A stretch of 9,294 nt of DNA from NCBI GenBank assembly GCA_018698735.1, contig JABIPD010000104.1, positions 1 through 9,294 of the forward strand. Reading direction: 5' to 3'. The DNA comes from Candidatus Jacksonbacteria bacterium (GTDB lineage: Bacteria; Patescibacteriota; Patescibacteriia; UBA9629; GWA2-43-13). The position numbers were made by a program, and so were the translations under genes. This document shows, one piece after another, positions 1 to 6,073 of this stretch (position 1 is its first letter; each line of letters opens with the position of its first letter). The notes beneath the pieces were generated by a model. That model ran no database searches and had not been told where the DNA came from. It saw only the letters and a program-made list of their open reading frames with translations.

Positions 1-750
1 ATCTTCTTGTTCTACAAACGACATTTCCATATCTAGCTGCGTAAACTCTACCTGCCTGTCGCCGCGTTGGTCCTCGTCTCTAAAACATCGAACAATCTGA
101 AAATATCTGTCCATACCAGCCACCATTAACAACTGTTTGTATTGCTGTGGCGATTGCGGTAATGCATAAAACTCGCCATCGTGAAGCCTCGATGGTACTA
201 AAAAGTCGCGAGCACCTTCTGGTGTGCTTTTAGATAACACCGGCGTTTCTATTTCTATAAAATTTTTCTTTTCTAAATAATCTCGAATCTTTTTTATAAA
301 CACATACCGCATCTCCATGTTTTTCTTCATGTGCTGGCGGCGCAAATCAAGATAGCGATATTTTAATCTGGTTTCTTCGTTTACATTAATCTTTTTTTCG
401 CGTTCGTCTATTTCGAATGGCGGGGTTTTTGATTCCGAAAGCACCGTGACTTCAGTAATCTCTACCTCTATTTCTCCGGTATCGAGATTTTTATTAACCA
501 TGTCATCTGGGCGTGCTACAACCGTGCCTTTTACAGTAACCACAAATTCCGGGCGTACCACATCTAGCTCTGCAGCTGCCTCTTTATTTTTCTCTGGGTT
601 TGCTACCACCTGCGTTAGTCCGTATCTATCTCTCAGGTCGACAAAAATAACCCCGCCATGGTCTCGGCGTGAATAGACCCAACCAGAAAGCTCGACGTCT
701 TTTCCGACGTCTTCTTTAGTAAGTTCATTACATGTATGTGTACGTAGCAT
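1..750 (-). CDS. aspS: Aspartyl-tRNA synthetase, N-terminal 250 codons (3' end outside window)
   Basis: This enzyme charges tRNA-Asp (and tRNA-Asn in non-discriminating forms) with aspartate in the cytoplasm, using ATP. Translating the minus strand from the ATG at 750 gives MLRTHTCNELTKEDVGKDVE and an open frame to the window edge. Residues 17-105 or so form the OB-fold anticodon-binding domain, with GWVYSRRDHGG at 23-33. The class II catalytic core follows, with KYRYLDLRR and IEIETPVLSKSTPEGARDF. Motif 2 is recognisable as FQIVRCFRDEDQRGDRQ followed by EFTQLDMEMSF, close to bacterial AspRS. A bacterial enzyme has about 590 residues, so more than half is missing here only because the window ends. 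No Shine-Dalgarno precedes the ATG, and a palindromic repeat begins 18 bp upstream. Residue 31 is His, the residue reported in non-discriminating AspRS, so it may also act on tRNA-Asn; that is inference. Confidence 0.97.
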   Translation of the reverse strand, partial: MLRTHTCNELTKEDVGKDVELSGWVYSRRDHGGVIFVDLRDRYGLTQVVANPEKNKEAAAELDVVRPEFVVTVKGTVVARPDDMVNKNLDTGEIEVEITEVTVLSESKTPPFEIDEREKKINVNEETRLKYRYLDLRRQHMKKNMEMRYVFIKKIRDYLEKKNFIEIETPVLSKSTPEGARDFLVPSRLHDGEFYALPQSPQQYKQLLMVAGMDRYFQIVRCFRDEDQRGDRQVEFTQLDMEMSFVEQED

Positions 751-767
751 AGAATATCGTTTATCAT

Positions 768-865
768 TGTCATTGCGAGGAGGCCTAAAGCCGACGCGGC
801 AATCTCTTAAAAATAAAGAAATGCACACGAGATTGCTTCACCTCCTTTGGTCGTTCGCAATGACA
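768..865. repeat. Nested inverted repeat, copy 1 (TGTCATTGCG family)
   Basis: The outer arms TGTCATTGCG (768-777) and CGCAATGACA (856-865) are perfect complements. Inner arms GCAATCTC (799-806) and GAGATTGC (829-836) also pair, and AGGAGG near the left end faces CCTCCT near the right end. The whole 98-bp unit can fold into a long interrupted hairpin. A second copy lies at 6074-6191 with the same outer and inner words. Repeats containing the words cattgcgag and agcaatct are scattered in many bacterial genomes and behave like REP or MITE elements. No coding capacity is seen. It sits in the gap directly upstream of aspS, so any aspS promoter must lie in it or in the 17 bp after it. Confidence 0.85.
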
Positions 866-910
866 CTAAATCATTGGCTAGGTTATCATGATTAAGCTAA
901 AAACTAAATA

Positions 911-939
911 TTGACAAAACAGAGAATAAATACTAAAAA
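911..939 (+). promoter_or_regulatory. Sigma70-type promoter for the 71-residue gene
   Basis: A perfect -35 box TTGACA (911-916) is followed, after 17 bp, by TAAAAA (934-939), a 4 of 6 match to the -10 consensus. The surroundings are very AT-rich. Transcription would start near 946, leaving a leader of roughly 15 bases that just contains the AAGGAG ribosome-binding site (949-954). The exact -35 and its place before an ORF with its own terminator support the call; the weak -10 limits certainty. Confidence 0.6.
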
Positions 940-961
940 TAACAATATAAGGAGAAAGATG

Positions 962-1177
962 ATGCGAGATCCTATCCAAGGTATTGTAACAGCAAGGGCC
1001 CAACCCCATAGCTGTTTTCAGAGGCCCCGAAGTCACGTTCGCTCAAGAGACAGAGTTAGCGATTTAGTCCCCGACTTCGGATCTGTCTTGCCAAGCGAGA
1101 AACCAGCTAAACCATTATCGGACGAACAACAGCTCGATGCTTGGCGACGGACCATGGAGTTTATGTTCCCGGGATAG
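962..1177 (+). CDS. Small unrecognised protein, 71 aa, in its own transcription unit
   Basis: I do not recognise this protein. It begins MRDPIQGIVTARAQ, is rich in Arg, Pro and Ser, has a single Cys, and ends in an acidic-aromatic tail (DEQQLDAWRRTMEFMFPG). It has no signal peptide or membrane segment, and its low-complexity middle suggests it is partly disordered. An AAGGAG site at 949-954 lies 7 bases before the ATG at 962; the ATG at 959, only 4 bases away, is the alternative start. The frame stays open upstream to 911, but that part overlaps the promoter and reads as Lys/Asn-rich noise. A TTGACA promoter and a U-tract terminator frame it closely. Its base composition is richer in GC than the neighbouring core genes, and they lack such a Shine-Dalgarno. 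It is convergent with the ATPase gene. It could be an accessory or recently acquired gene; no function can be given. Confidence 0.6.
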   Translation: MRDPIQGIVTARAQPHSCFQRPRSHVRSRDRVSDLVPDFGSVLPSEKPAKPLSDEQQLDAWRRTMEFMFPG

Positions 1178-1195
1178 CGTGAGTTTCGTTATACA

Positions 1196-1230
1196 GAGCG
1201 TAAGCGTTAACTGCTTGCGCCTCTTTTTTT
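1196..1230 (+). terminator. Intrinsic terminator after the 71-residue gene
   Basis: GAGCGTAAGC (1196-1205) pairs with GCTTGCGCCTC (1213-1223) around a 7-base loop, with one bulged base, and is followed directly by seven T (1224-1230). It starts 18 bases after the TAG stop of the small gene. The hairpin runs through the last codons and stop of the convergent ATPase gene. On the minus strand no U-tract follows the stem, so it should stop only plus-strand transcription. Confidence 0.8.
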
Positions 1231-3927
1231 ATGATAATGAGGAGTAACAAGCAACAGCTTCATGAGCTCTATCAGCATAAGCACTACTATTCCATGGCCT
1301 ACAACCAATATCCAGCCAGCTGGATGCAATGGCACCGTGTTAAGTAATTTTTGAAGATGCGGTTCGTACAAAGAAACAACCTGCAAAACAAATCCTAAAC
1401 CAACAGCCCCTAATAAAAATTTATTCGCAAGAATATTCGATCGCCATATCGGCGCCCTCAGACTTCGTAAAGAAAACACATAAAATAATGAGTCTACCCC
1501 CAGCATGGCAAAGGTAACACTACGAGCAAATACTTCATCTTGCGTTACTCTATATACAACATAAAATCCTAACAAACTCATTAAACCGGTAATAACACTC
1601 CCTAAAAAGATAACTTTCTTCATTGGTTTTGTTACCACGGGTTCGTTTCTATCTCTTGGTGGGTCGTTTAACACATCTGGGTCGCCTGGCTCGAATGTTA
1701 ATGCCAAATCTGGCAAACCATCGGTAATTAAATTAATCCACAAAATTTGGGCCGGCAAAAGTGGCAGCGGTAAATGCAATAAAAAACTCGACAAAATAAG
1801 CACCACCTCAGAAAAACTGTCGGTAAGTAAATACAATATAACCTTTCGAATATTTTCGTAGATGGTTCGGCCTTCAGAAATCGCACGGATAATCGTAGAA
1901 AACCTATTATCTAACAACACCATATCTGCTGCGCCTTTAGAAACATCGGTTCCAGAGCCTAATGCTATGCCAATATCTGCTTTCTTTAATGCCGGAGCGT
2001 CGTTTACGCCATCGCCTGTCATTGCCACCACCTCGCCCTCTGCTTGCAATGCCTGAACGATCCGCAATTTATGCTCTGGGGTTACACGCGCATACACAGA
2101 CACGGTCTTTAATCTATCTACTAAATCTGCATCTGTTAACGCATCTAACTGTCCGCCTTCTATAATGTTCTCTTTTTGCGTTGGAAGATTCAGCTCTTTT
2201 GCTATCGCCTGAGCGGTAAGCTTATGATCGCCAGTCATCATAACTGGTTTCATGCCAGCACGAATGCACTGCTTAATTGTTTTTTTAGTGTCCTTTCGTA
2301 ACGGATCTTTCATTGCAAATAATCCAACCAATGTATAGCCATTATCTATTGCTTTCAGCTGCTGTATTTTTCCTTTTCCAGAGCCAACAGATTTATATCC
2401 ACAAGCCAACAACCTTAACCCTTGTTTGCTATATTCTTTTATTTGTAATTCTAATTCTTTCTTTTTTGCCTTCGATAAAACTTCCGGCTTGTTGCCGACC
2501 AATACGTGAGTAGCTTTTTCAAAAATTTTCTCTGGTGCGCCTTTTATATACAAAACATTTTCTTTTCCTTTTGCATGAAGTGTTATCATGTATTTTGATT
2601 TTGAATCAAAAGGAATTTCGTCGTGCCGAGGTTCTTCTTTTTGTACTGCCTCAGTATCTACACCAACATTTAACGCCGCATAGAGTAAAGCTGCTTCGGT
2701 TGGCGAGCCTTTAATTTGGATATGCTCAAACTGCGCTTCTGGGTTATCTATAAACGAATTATTATTTAACACCCCTATCTTTAACATTTCCTGTAGCTCT
2801 TGGCCGGCAGCTTTCCCGTCGAGCTCTTTGTGAGATTTTTTAAGCATGTCCGCCTGATGGCTCGCAGTAACAATATGCACCACCCGCATTTTTCCTTCTG
2901 TTAAGGTGCCTGTTTTATCAGTACAAATAACAGTCGTGCTTCCAAGCGTTTCCGATGCAACTAATTTTCTTACCAAGCTACCCTCTTTTAATATACGCTG
3001 CATTCCTATCGCCAAAATAACAGTAACCGCAACAATTAATCCCTCGGGAATGGCAGCTACAGAAAGAGCAACAGACAGTGTAAACATATGACCGATCGAG
3101 CTTCCAGACAACACGCCAACAGCAAAAATAAGAATTGCAATTGCAAGCACCAATAATCCAACTTTTTTGCTAAATTTTTCTAACCCTTTTTGAAGAGGCG
3201 TAGAAATCTCTTTTATTTCTTTAATCGATTGGGCTATTTTGCCTATCTCGGTGTGCATGCCGGTCTCTACCACAATTGCTATCGCTCTGCCAGTTGTAAC
3301 CAGCGTGCCTGCAAACACCATATTTTGCTGATCTCCTGGAGTGCTTTTTTTATTTACCACCGAAACTCTTTTCTCTGTTGGTAATGACTCGCCGGTAAGT
3401 AATGCCTCGTTTACTTTAAATTGGCTTAATATTTCTACAACCCGAGAATCTGCAGGCACTCTGTCGCCAGCTTCTAGCTCGATACTATCACCAGGAACTA
3501 ATTCCGAACTGTCGCATTCATGCAGCTCGCCATCTCGAAAAACTTTTACGTTGTATTTAATAATGCTCCGTAGATTCTGCAAAGCAGTGTTGGCTTTATT
3601 TTCCTGAAAAAATCCAACAATAACATTTAATGCCACTGCCAACAGAATCACCATACTATCGACATGCTCTCCAAGATACCAACTTATAATTGCTGCCAAC
3701 AATAATATATACGTAAATGTATTAGCAAATTGACGAACAAAAATACGCAGCCGAGAAAGCTTCTTGGCTTGCGCAATAACATTTGCACCATACTGTTTTA
3801 TTCGTGCCTTTGATTCTTTTTCAGAAAGCCCTTTTTTTGAGGTCTTCAATTTTTTAACAACCTCAGAAAGAGTACTCTGATACCAGCTATTTGACGGCTT
3901 TTTCTTTTGGTTTTTCTTAATAGACAT
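1207..3927 (-). CDS. P-type cation-transporting ATPase (P2, Ca2+-ATPase-like), 906 aa
   Basis: This is a membrane ion pump driven by ATP hydrolysis through an aspartyl-phosphate intermediate, most likely exporting Ca2+ or a related cation. Numbered from the chosen start: a cation-ATPase N-terminal domain (about 15-80); actuator loop with TGES at 178-181; M4 with PEGL at 294-297; the phosphorylation motif DKTGTLT with the acceptor Asp at 337; nucleotide-binding KGSPTE (406-411) and KGAPE (462-466); hinge TGDGVNDAP at 637-645. M5 keeps Glu707 and M6 has NLITDG (Asn732, Thr735, Asp736), as in SERCA-type sites. The M5 Asn of SERCA appears to be Ser704, so metal specificity is uncertain. About ten hydrophobic segments fit the family, and the length is full. 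An upstream in-frame ATG at 3948 exists, but the -10 box lies between the two, so 3927 is preferred. There is no Shine-Dalgarno. The gene lies just downstream of tRNA-Lys on the same strand. Confidence 0.95.
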   Translation of the reverse strand: MSIKKNQKKKPSNSWYQSTLSEVVKKLKTSKKGLSEKESKARIKQYGANVIAQAKKLSRLRIFVRQFANTFTYILLLAAIISWYLGEHVDSMVILLAVALNVIVGFFQENKANTALQNLRSIIKYNVKVFRDGELHECDSSELVPGDSIELEAGDRVPADSRVVEILSQFKVNEALLTGESLPTEKRVSVVNKKSTPGDQQNMVFAGTLVTTGRAIAIVVETGMHTEIGKIAQSIKEIKEISTPLQKGLEKFSKKVGLLVLAIAILIFAVGVLSGSSIGHMFTLSVALSVAAIPEGLIVAVTVILAIGMQRILKEGSLVRKLVASETLGSTTVICTDKTGTLTEGKMRVVHIVTASHQADMLKKSHKELDGKAAGQELQEMLKIGVLNNNSFIDNPEAQFEHIQIKGSPTEAALLYAALNVGVDTEAVQKEEPRHDEIPFDSKSKYMITLHAKGKENVLYIKGAPEKIFEKATHVLVGNKPEVLSKAKKKELELQIKEYSKQGLRLLACGYKSVGSGKGKIQQLKAIDNGYTLVGLFAMKDPLRKDTKKTIKQCIRAGMKPVMMTGDHKLTAQAIAKELNLPTQKENIIEGGQLDALTDADLVDRLKTVSVYARVTPEHKLRIVQALQAEGEVVAMTGDGVNDAPALKKADIGIALGSGTDVSKGAADMVLLDNRFSTIIRAISEGRTIYENIRKVILYLLTDSFSEVVLILSSFLLHLPLPLLPAQILWINLITDGLPDLALTFEPGDPDVLNDPPRDRNEPVVTKPMKKVIFLGSVITGLMSLLGFYVVYRVTQDEVFARSVTFAMLGVDSLFYVFSLRSLRAPIWRSNILANKFLLGAVGLGFVLQVVSLYEPHLQKLLNTVPLHPAGWILVVGHGIVVLMLIELMKLLLVTPHYHKKRGASS

Positions 3928-3936
3928 ATATAGAGA

Positions 3937-3945
3937 ATTGTACCA
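3937..3945 (-). promoter_or_regulatory. Extended -10 promoter giving a near-leaderless ATPase mRNA
   Basis: Read on the minus strand, TGGTACAAT is an extended -10 element (TGN plus TACAAT, 5 of 6 to consensus). A start 6-8 bases downstream falls at about 3931-3929, two to four bases before the ATG at 3927. No convincing -35 is seen, which is usual for extended -10 promoters. This would give an essentially leaderless transcript and explains the lack of a ribosome-binding site. It is a motif-based prediction. Confidence 0.5.
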
Positions 3946-3956
3946 CATTCAAATAG

Positions 3957-4060
3957 AAAAAAAGAAACATCTTTGCGCCCAGAGGGATTTGAACCCCCGA
4001 CCATTGGCTTAAAAGGCCACTGCTCTACCAACTGAGCTATAGGCGCAAAGATGCTTCTTT
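3957..4060 (-). terminator. 19-bp inverted repeat enclosing tRNA-Lys, with U-tract
   Basis: The acceptor stem continues outward. The arms AAAGAAACATCTTTGCGCC (3961-3979) and GGCGCAAAGATGCTTCTTT (4042-4060) are complementary, the single mismatch becoming a G-U pair in the minus-strand RNA. The precursor can thus form a stem about twice as long as the acceptor stem alone, followed by a run of seven U (3963-3957). It probably combines the precursor's processing stem with transcription termination before the ATPase promoter. The terminator role is inferred from the stem-plus-U-tract form. Confidence 0.55.
3974..4046 (-). tRNA. tRNA-Lys (anticodon UUU)
   Basis: All arms of the cloverleaf can be drawn by hand over 73 bases. 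The acceptor GCGCCTA pairs with TGGGCGC (one G-U), with discriminator A. The D arm is GCTC-AGTTGGTA-GAGC. The anticodon loop CTTTTAA gives anticodon TTT, on a stem whose outermost pair is a G-A mismatch. The variable loop is five bases, and the T arm is GGGGG-TTCAAAT-CCCTC with one G-U pair. CCA is not encoded and must be added after transcription. It decodes AAA and AAG lysine codons. The gene lies on the same strand as the downstream ATPase gene and has a truncated copy upstream. Confidence 0.96.
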
Positions 4061-4096
4061 TTTCTCAATACCATTACAACTATAACGCTCCCTTCA

Positions 4097-4175
4097 TAAG
4101 GCCACTGCTTAGGCAGCTACCTCCGCCAAAGGCGGATCAGCCTCTGGCTGAAACGAGAGCTATAGGCGCAAAGAT
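4097..4175 (-). pseudogene. Broken 5' half of a tRNA-Lys copy with a 47-nt insert
   Basis: Two blocks match the intact tRNA-Lys next door: 4157-4175 is identical to 4034-4052 (5' flank, 5' acceptor strand, D-stem), and 4098-4109 is identical to 4013-4024 (the anticodon 5' stem region). Between them, 9 bases of D-loop in the intact gene are replaced by 47 bases (4110-4156). These carry two tight hairpins, CCGCC-AAA-GGCGG (4123-4135) and CAGCC-TCT-GGCTG (4138-4150). The anticodon 3' stem, T arm and 3' acceptor strand are absent, so it cannot be a working tRNA. It looks like a partial tandem duplication invaded or remodelled by a short palindromic repeat. It lies upstream of the real tRNA gene and might carry part of its promoter. 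Confidence 0.75.
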
Positions 4176-4235
4176 ATTTCTTTTAAAACAAAAATATAAT
4201 ACCAGAAAATTTTCCATTAGTAAACCCCTCTTATC

Positions 4236-4244
4236 TTATCCACA
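4236..4244 (+). promoter_or_regulatory. DnaA box (TTATCCACA) upstream of dnaB
   Basis: TTATCCACA is an exact match to the high-affinity DnaA-binding 9-mer known from E. coli. It lies 34 bases before the proposed dnaB -35 box, in an AT-rich gap. I see only one exact box here, so this is not evidence of a replication origin. It may let DnaA affect dnaB transcription. Binding is not shown by sequence alone. Confidence 0.45.
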
Positions 4245-4277
4245 CCCCTAATAGTGCAAAAAGTGTGACTAGAGCCC

Positions 4278-4306
4278 TTGAGCGACTCTTTTATCTCACG
4301 TAGGAT
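4278..4306 (+). promoter_or_regulatory. Sigma70-type promoter of dnaB
   Basis: TTGAGC (4278-4283) and TAGGAT (4301-4306) are separated by exactly 17 bp; each matches its consensus at 4 of 6 positions. The predicted transcription start near 4313 is about two bases before the dnaB ATG at 4315, giving an almost leaderless message. This agrees with the lack of a well-spaced Shine-Dalgarno. Just upstream, TAGTgCA (4252-4258) and TGtgACTA (4264-4271) form an imperfect inverted repeat that could be an operator, but the support is weak. Confidence 0.5.
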
Positions 4307-4314
4307 ACATTGAT

Positions 4315-5694
4315 ATGGCAGAAGACATAGAAAAAATCCCGCCGCAAAATTTAGAGGCCGAACAATCGGTACTTGGGGCCATGCTGATAGATCCTGATGC
4401 TATTATAAATGTAGCAGATATTTTAAATGAAACCGATTTTTATAAAGAAACTCATGGCTTTATTTTTGAGGCAATGACAGAAGTATTCGACCAGCACTTG
4501 CCCATAGATTTATTAAACATTTCCAATAGACTGCTAGAAAAAAACCAGCTCGAACTTATCGGTGGCAGAGCATATTTAAGTGAACTTACAAATATTGTAC
4601 CAACAGCCAGTAACGTTACAAGCTATGCGAAAATCGTGCAAAAAAAAGCGACGCTACGAAGGCTTCTAAAAGCAGGGAATGAAATTACTGCGATTGCGTA
4701 CAAAGAAGAAGAAGACCCAGACGGGTTACTCGATTTAGCAGAACAAACCCTCTTTAGTGTTTCCCAAAGCCATCTTCAACAAAATTTTACGCCGATTACA
4801 AAAGTATTATCCGAAACCTTCGAAAGAATAGACGAACTCCACAGAGGCGATGGAAGCATGCGAGGAATCCCAACCGGGTTTACCGATTTAGACAACCTGC
4901 TTTCTGGGTTACAAAAATCTGACCTTGTTATTCTTGCAGCCAGACCTTCGGTGGGTAAAACAACCTTCGCCTTAGACATTGCACGAGAAGCAGCAGTAAA
5001 AAACAAAACTAAAGTCGGGATATTTTCTCTTGAAATGTCTAAAGAACAATTAGTAGACAGATTACTTGCAACCCAGGCTGGAATAGATTTATGGAAAATG
5101 AGAACCGGAAAACTCTCGCACGGAGAAGGCTCTGATGAATTTCCACGGATTGGGCAAGCAATGGGAGTTCTTTCCGAAGCGCCTATATTTATAGACGACA
5201 CTCCGATGGCAAATATTATGCAGATTCGGACCAAATGCCGTAGGCTTCAAACAGAACATGGGCTTGATTTAATTATTATAGACTACCTTCAGCTTATGGA
5301 AGGCAGAAATTCGAGTGCAGGAGAAAACCGGGTGCAGGAGGTTTCGGAAATTTCTCGTGGATTAAAAGCTGTTGCCAGAGAATTGCAGGTTCCGGTGCTT
5401 GCGCTCTCTCAGCTTTCTCGTGCAGTAGAAACAACCAAACCAGCTATCCCAAAACTTGCACATTTGCGTGAATCTGGTTCAATAGAACAAGACGCAGATA
5501 TAGTTATGTTTGTATACAGAAAAGCCACAGACAGAAACTATCAAGAAAGCGAACTTACACCAGAAGAAAAAAATACCGCAGAAATTCATATTGCCAAACA
5601 TAGAAATGGTCCTACCGGTGTAACTCAGCTCTTTTTCGACTCTGCGCGTGTTAGTTTTAAAAATTTAAAAAACGCCCCTCCTCCTAGTCAATAA
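4315..5694 (+). CDS. dnaB: Replicative DNA helicase DnaB, 459 aa
   Basis: This is the hexameric ATP-driven helicase that unwinds DNA ahead of the replication fork and recruits primase. The N-terminal DnaB domain (about 6-105) opens with PPQNLEAEQSVLGAMLID, typical of the family. After a linker, the RecA-like C-terminal domain begins near 180 (GIPTGFTDLDNLLSGLQ). Walker A is ARPSVGKTT at 209-217 with Lys215, Walker B is LIIIDYLQL at 319-327 with Asp323, and the later conserved stretches are SQLSRAVE, LRESGSIEQDADIV and KHRNGPTG with the arginine-finger region. Length is normal for the family and no intein is present. It probably heads a plus-strand group with ebfC (74 bp gap) and recR, and is preceded by a DnaA box. 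No clear Shine-Dalgarno is visible; AGGA lies 9 bases before the ATG, and a near-leaderless start is more likely. Confidence 0.98.
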   Translation: MAEDIEKIPPQNLEAEQSVLGAMLIDPDAIINVADILNETDFYKETHGFIFEAMTEVFDQHLPIDLLNISNRLLEKNQLELIGGRAYLSELTNIVPTASNVTSYAKIVQKKATLRRLLKAGNEITAIAYKEEEDPDGLLDLAEQTLFSVSQSHLQQNFTPITKVLSETFERIDELHRGDGSMRGIPTGFTDLDNLLSGLQKSDLVILAARPSVGKTTFALDIAREAAVKNKTKVGIFSLEMSKEQLVDRLLATQAGIDLWKMRTGKLSHGEGSDEFPRIGQAMGVLSEAPIFIDDTPMANIMQIRTKCRRLQTEHGLDLIIIDYLQLMEGRNSSAGENRVQEVSEISRGLKAVARELQVPVLALSQLSRAVETTKPAIPKLAHLRESGSIEQDADIVMFVYRKATDRNYQESELTPEEKNTAEIHIAKHRNGPTGVTQLFFDSARVSFKNLKNAPPPSQ

Positions 5695-5768
5695 AAAATA
5701 AGCCGATCTGCGAATAAAATGTCCTGTTTCTAATTTTTTATTTCGTACTTCGTGCTTTCTACTTATAT

Positions 5769-6071
5769 ATGTTCAACAAAATTAAGCATTTAAAAGATCT
5801 TAGATCTCAGGCAAAAAAACTACAGGACGAGCTTTCTCAAGAAATTATTGAGAACGAAAAACATGGTATTACCTTAAAAATGAACGGTAACCAAGAAATC
5901 TTAGGTATCACTTTACCAGAAGACCAACTTTCACCTGATAACAAAACAAGTCTCGAAAAAAACATTAAAGATATATTCGAAGACACGCTTAAAAAATTAC
6001 AACGGAAGATGGCAGAAAAAATGATGAAAGGTAAAGATATTTCTGATATCAATATTCCAGGTTTGGAATAG
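5769..6071 (+). CDS. ebfC: YbaB/EbfC family nucleoid-associated protein, 100 aa
   Basis: Members of this family are small dimeric DNA-binding proteins that coat the chromosome, usually encoded next to recR. The product begins with a charged helix (about 1-30, KHLKDLRSQAKKLQDEL), followed by a central beta region (HGITLKMNGNQEILGITL) and a long C-terminal helix rich in Lys (DIFEDTLKKLQRKMAEKMM), ending in a short acidic tail. Size and helix-strand-helix order fit YbaB/EbfC. The place directly before recR is the classical family context and is strong support. In many bacteria dnaX precedes this pair; here it is dnaB. No Shine-Dalgarno is seen before the ATG. The 74-bp gap after dnaB has no U-tract terminator, so co-transcription is likely. 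Confidence 0.9.
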   Translation: MFNKIKHLKDLRSQAKKLQDELSQEIIENEKHGITLKMNGNQEILGITLPEDQLSPDNKTSLEKNIKDIFEDTLKKLQRKMAEKMMKGKDISDINIPGLE

Positions 6072-6073
6072 CC

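Noticed and set aside
911..961. Longer N-terminus for the small protein at 962-1177
   Set aside because: The extra codons coincide with the TTGACA promoter and AT-rich leader and would bypass the well-placed AAGGAG site.
3928..3948. Seven-codon N-terminal extension of the ATPase from the ATG at 3948
   Set aside because: The extension contains a TGGTACAAT extended -10 element, which places transcription start after it, and it has no ribosome-binding site. The ATG at 3927 is the better start.
3846..4031. 61-codon minus-strand frame overlapping tRNA-Lys and the ATPase start
   Set aside because: It reads through the tRNA gene, has no ribosome-binding site and overlaps the ATPase coding sequence in another frame.
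4051..4251. 66-codon open frame on the plus strand
   Set aside because: It lies over the flank of tRNA-Lys and the broken tRNA copy, has no ribosome-binding site and no protein-like composition.
4186..4314. Replication origin before dnaB
   Set aside because: Only one exact DnaA box is seen, with no cluster, no dnaA or dnaN neighbour and no convincing unwinding-element repeats.
4776..5234. 152-codon open frame on the minus strand inside dnaB
   Set aside because: It is fully antisense to the catalytic domain of an unmistakable dnaB gene; its sequence is what antisense codons of that gene give.
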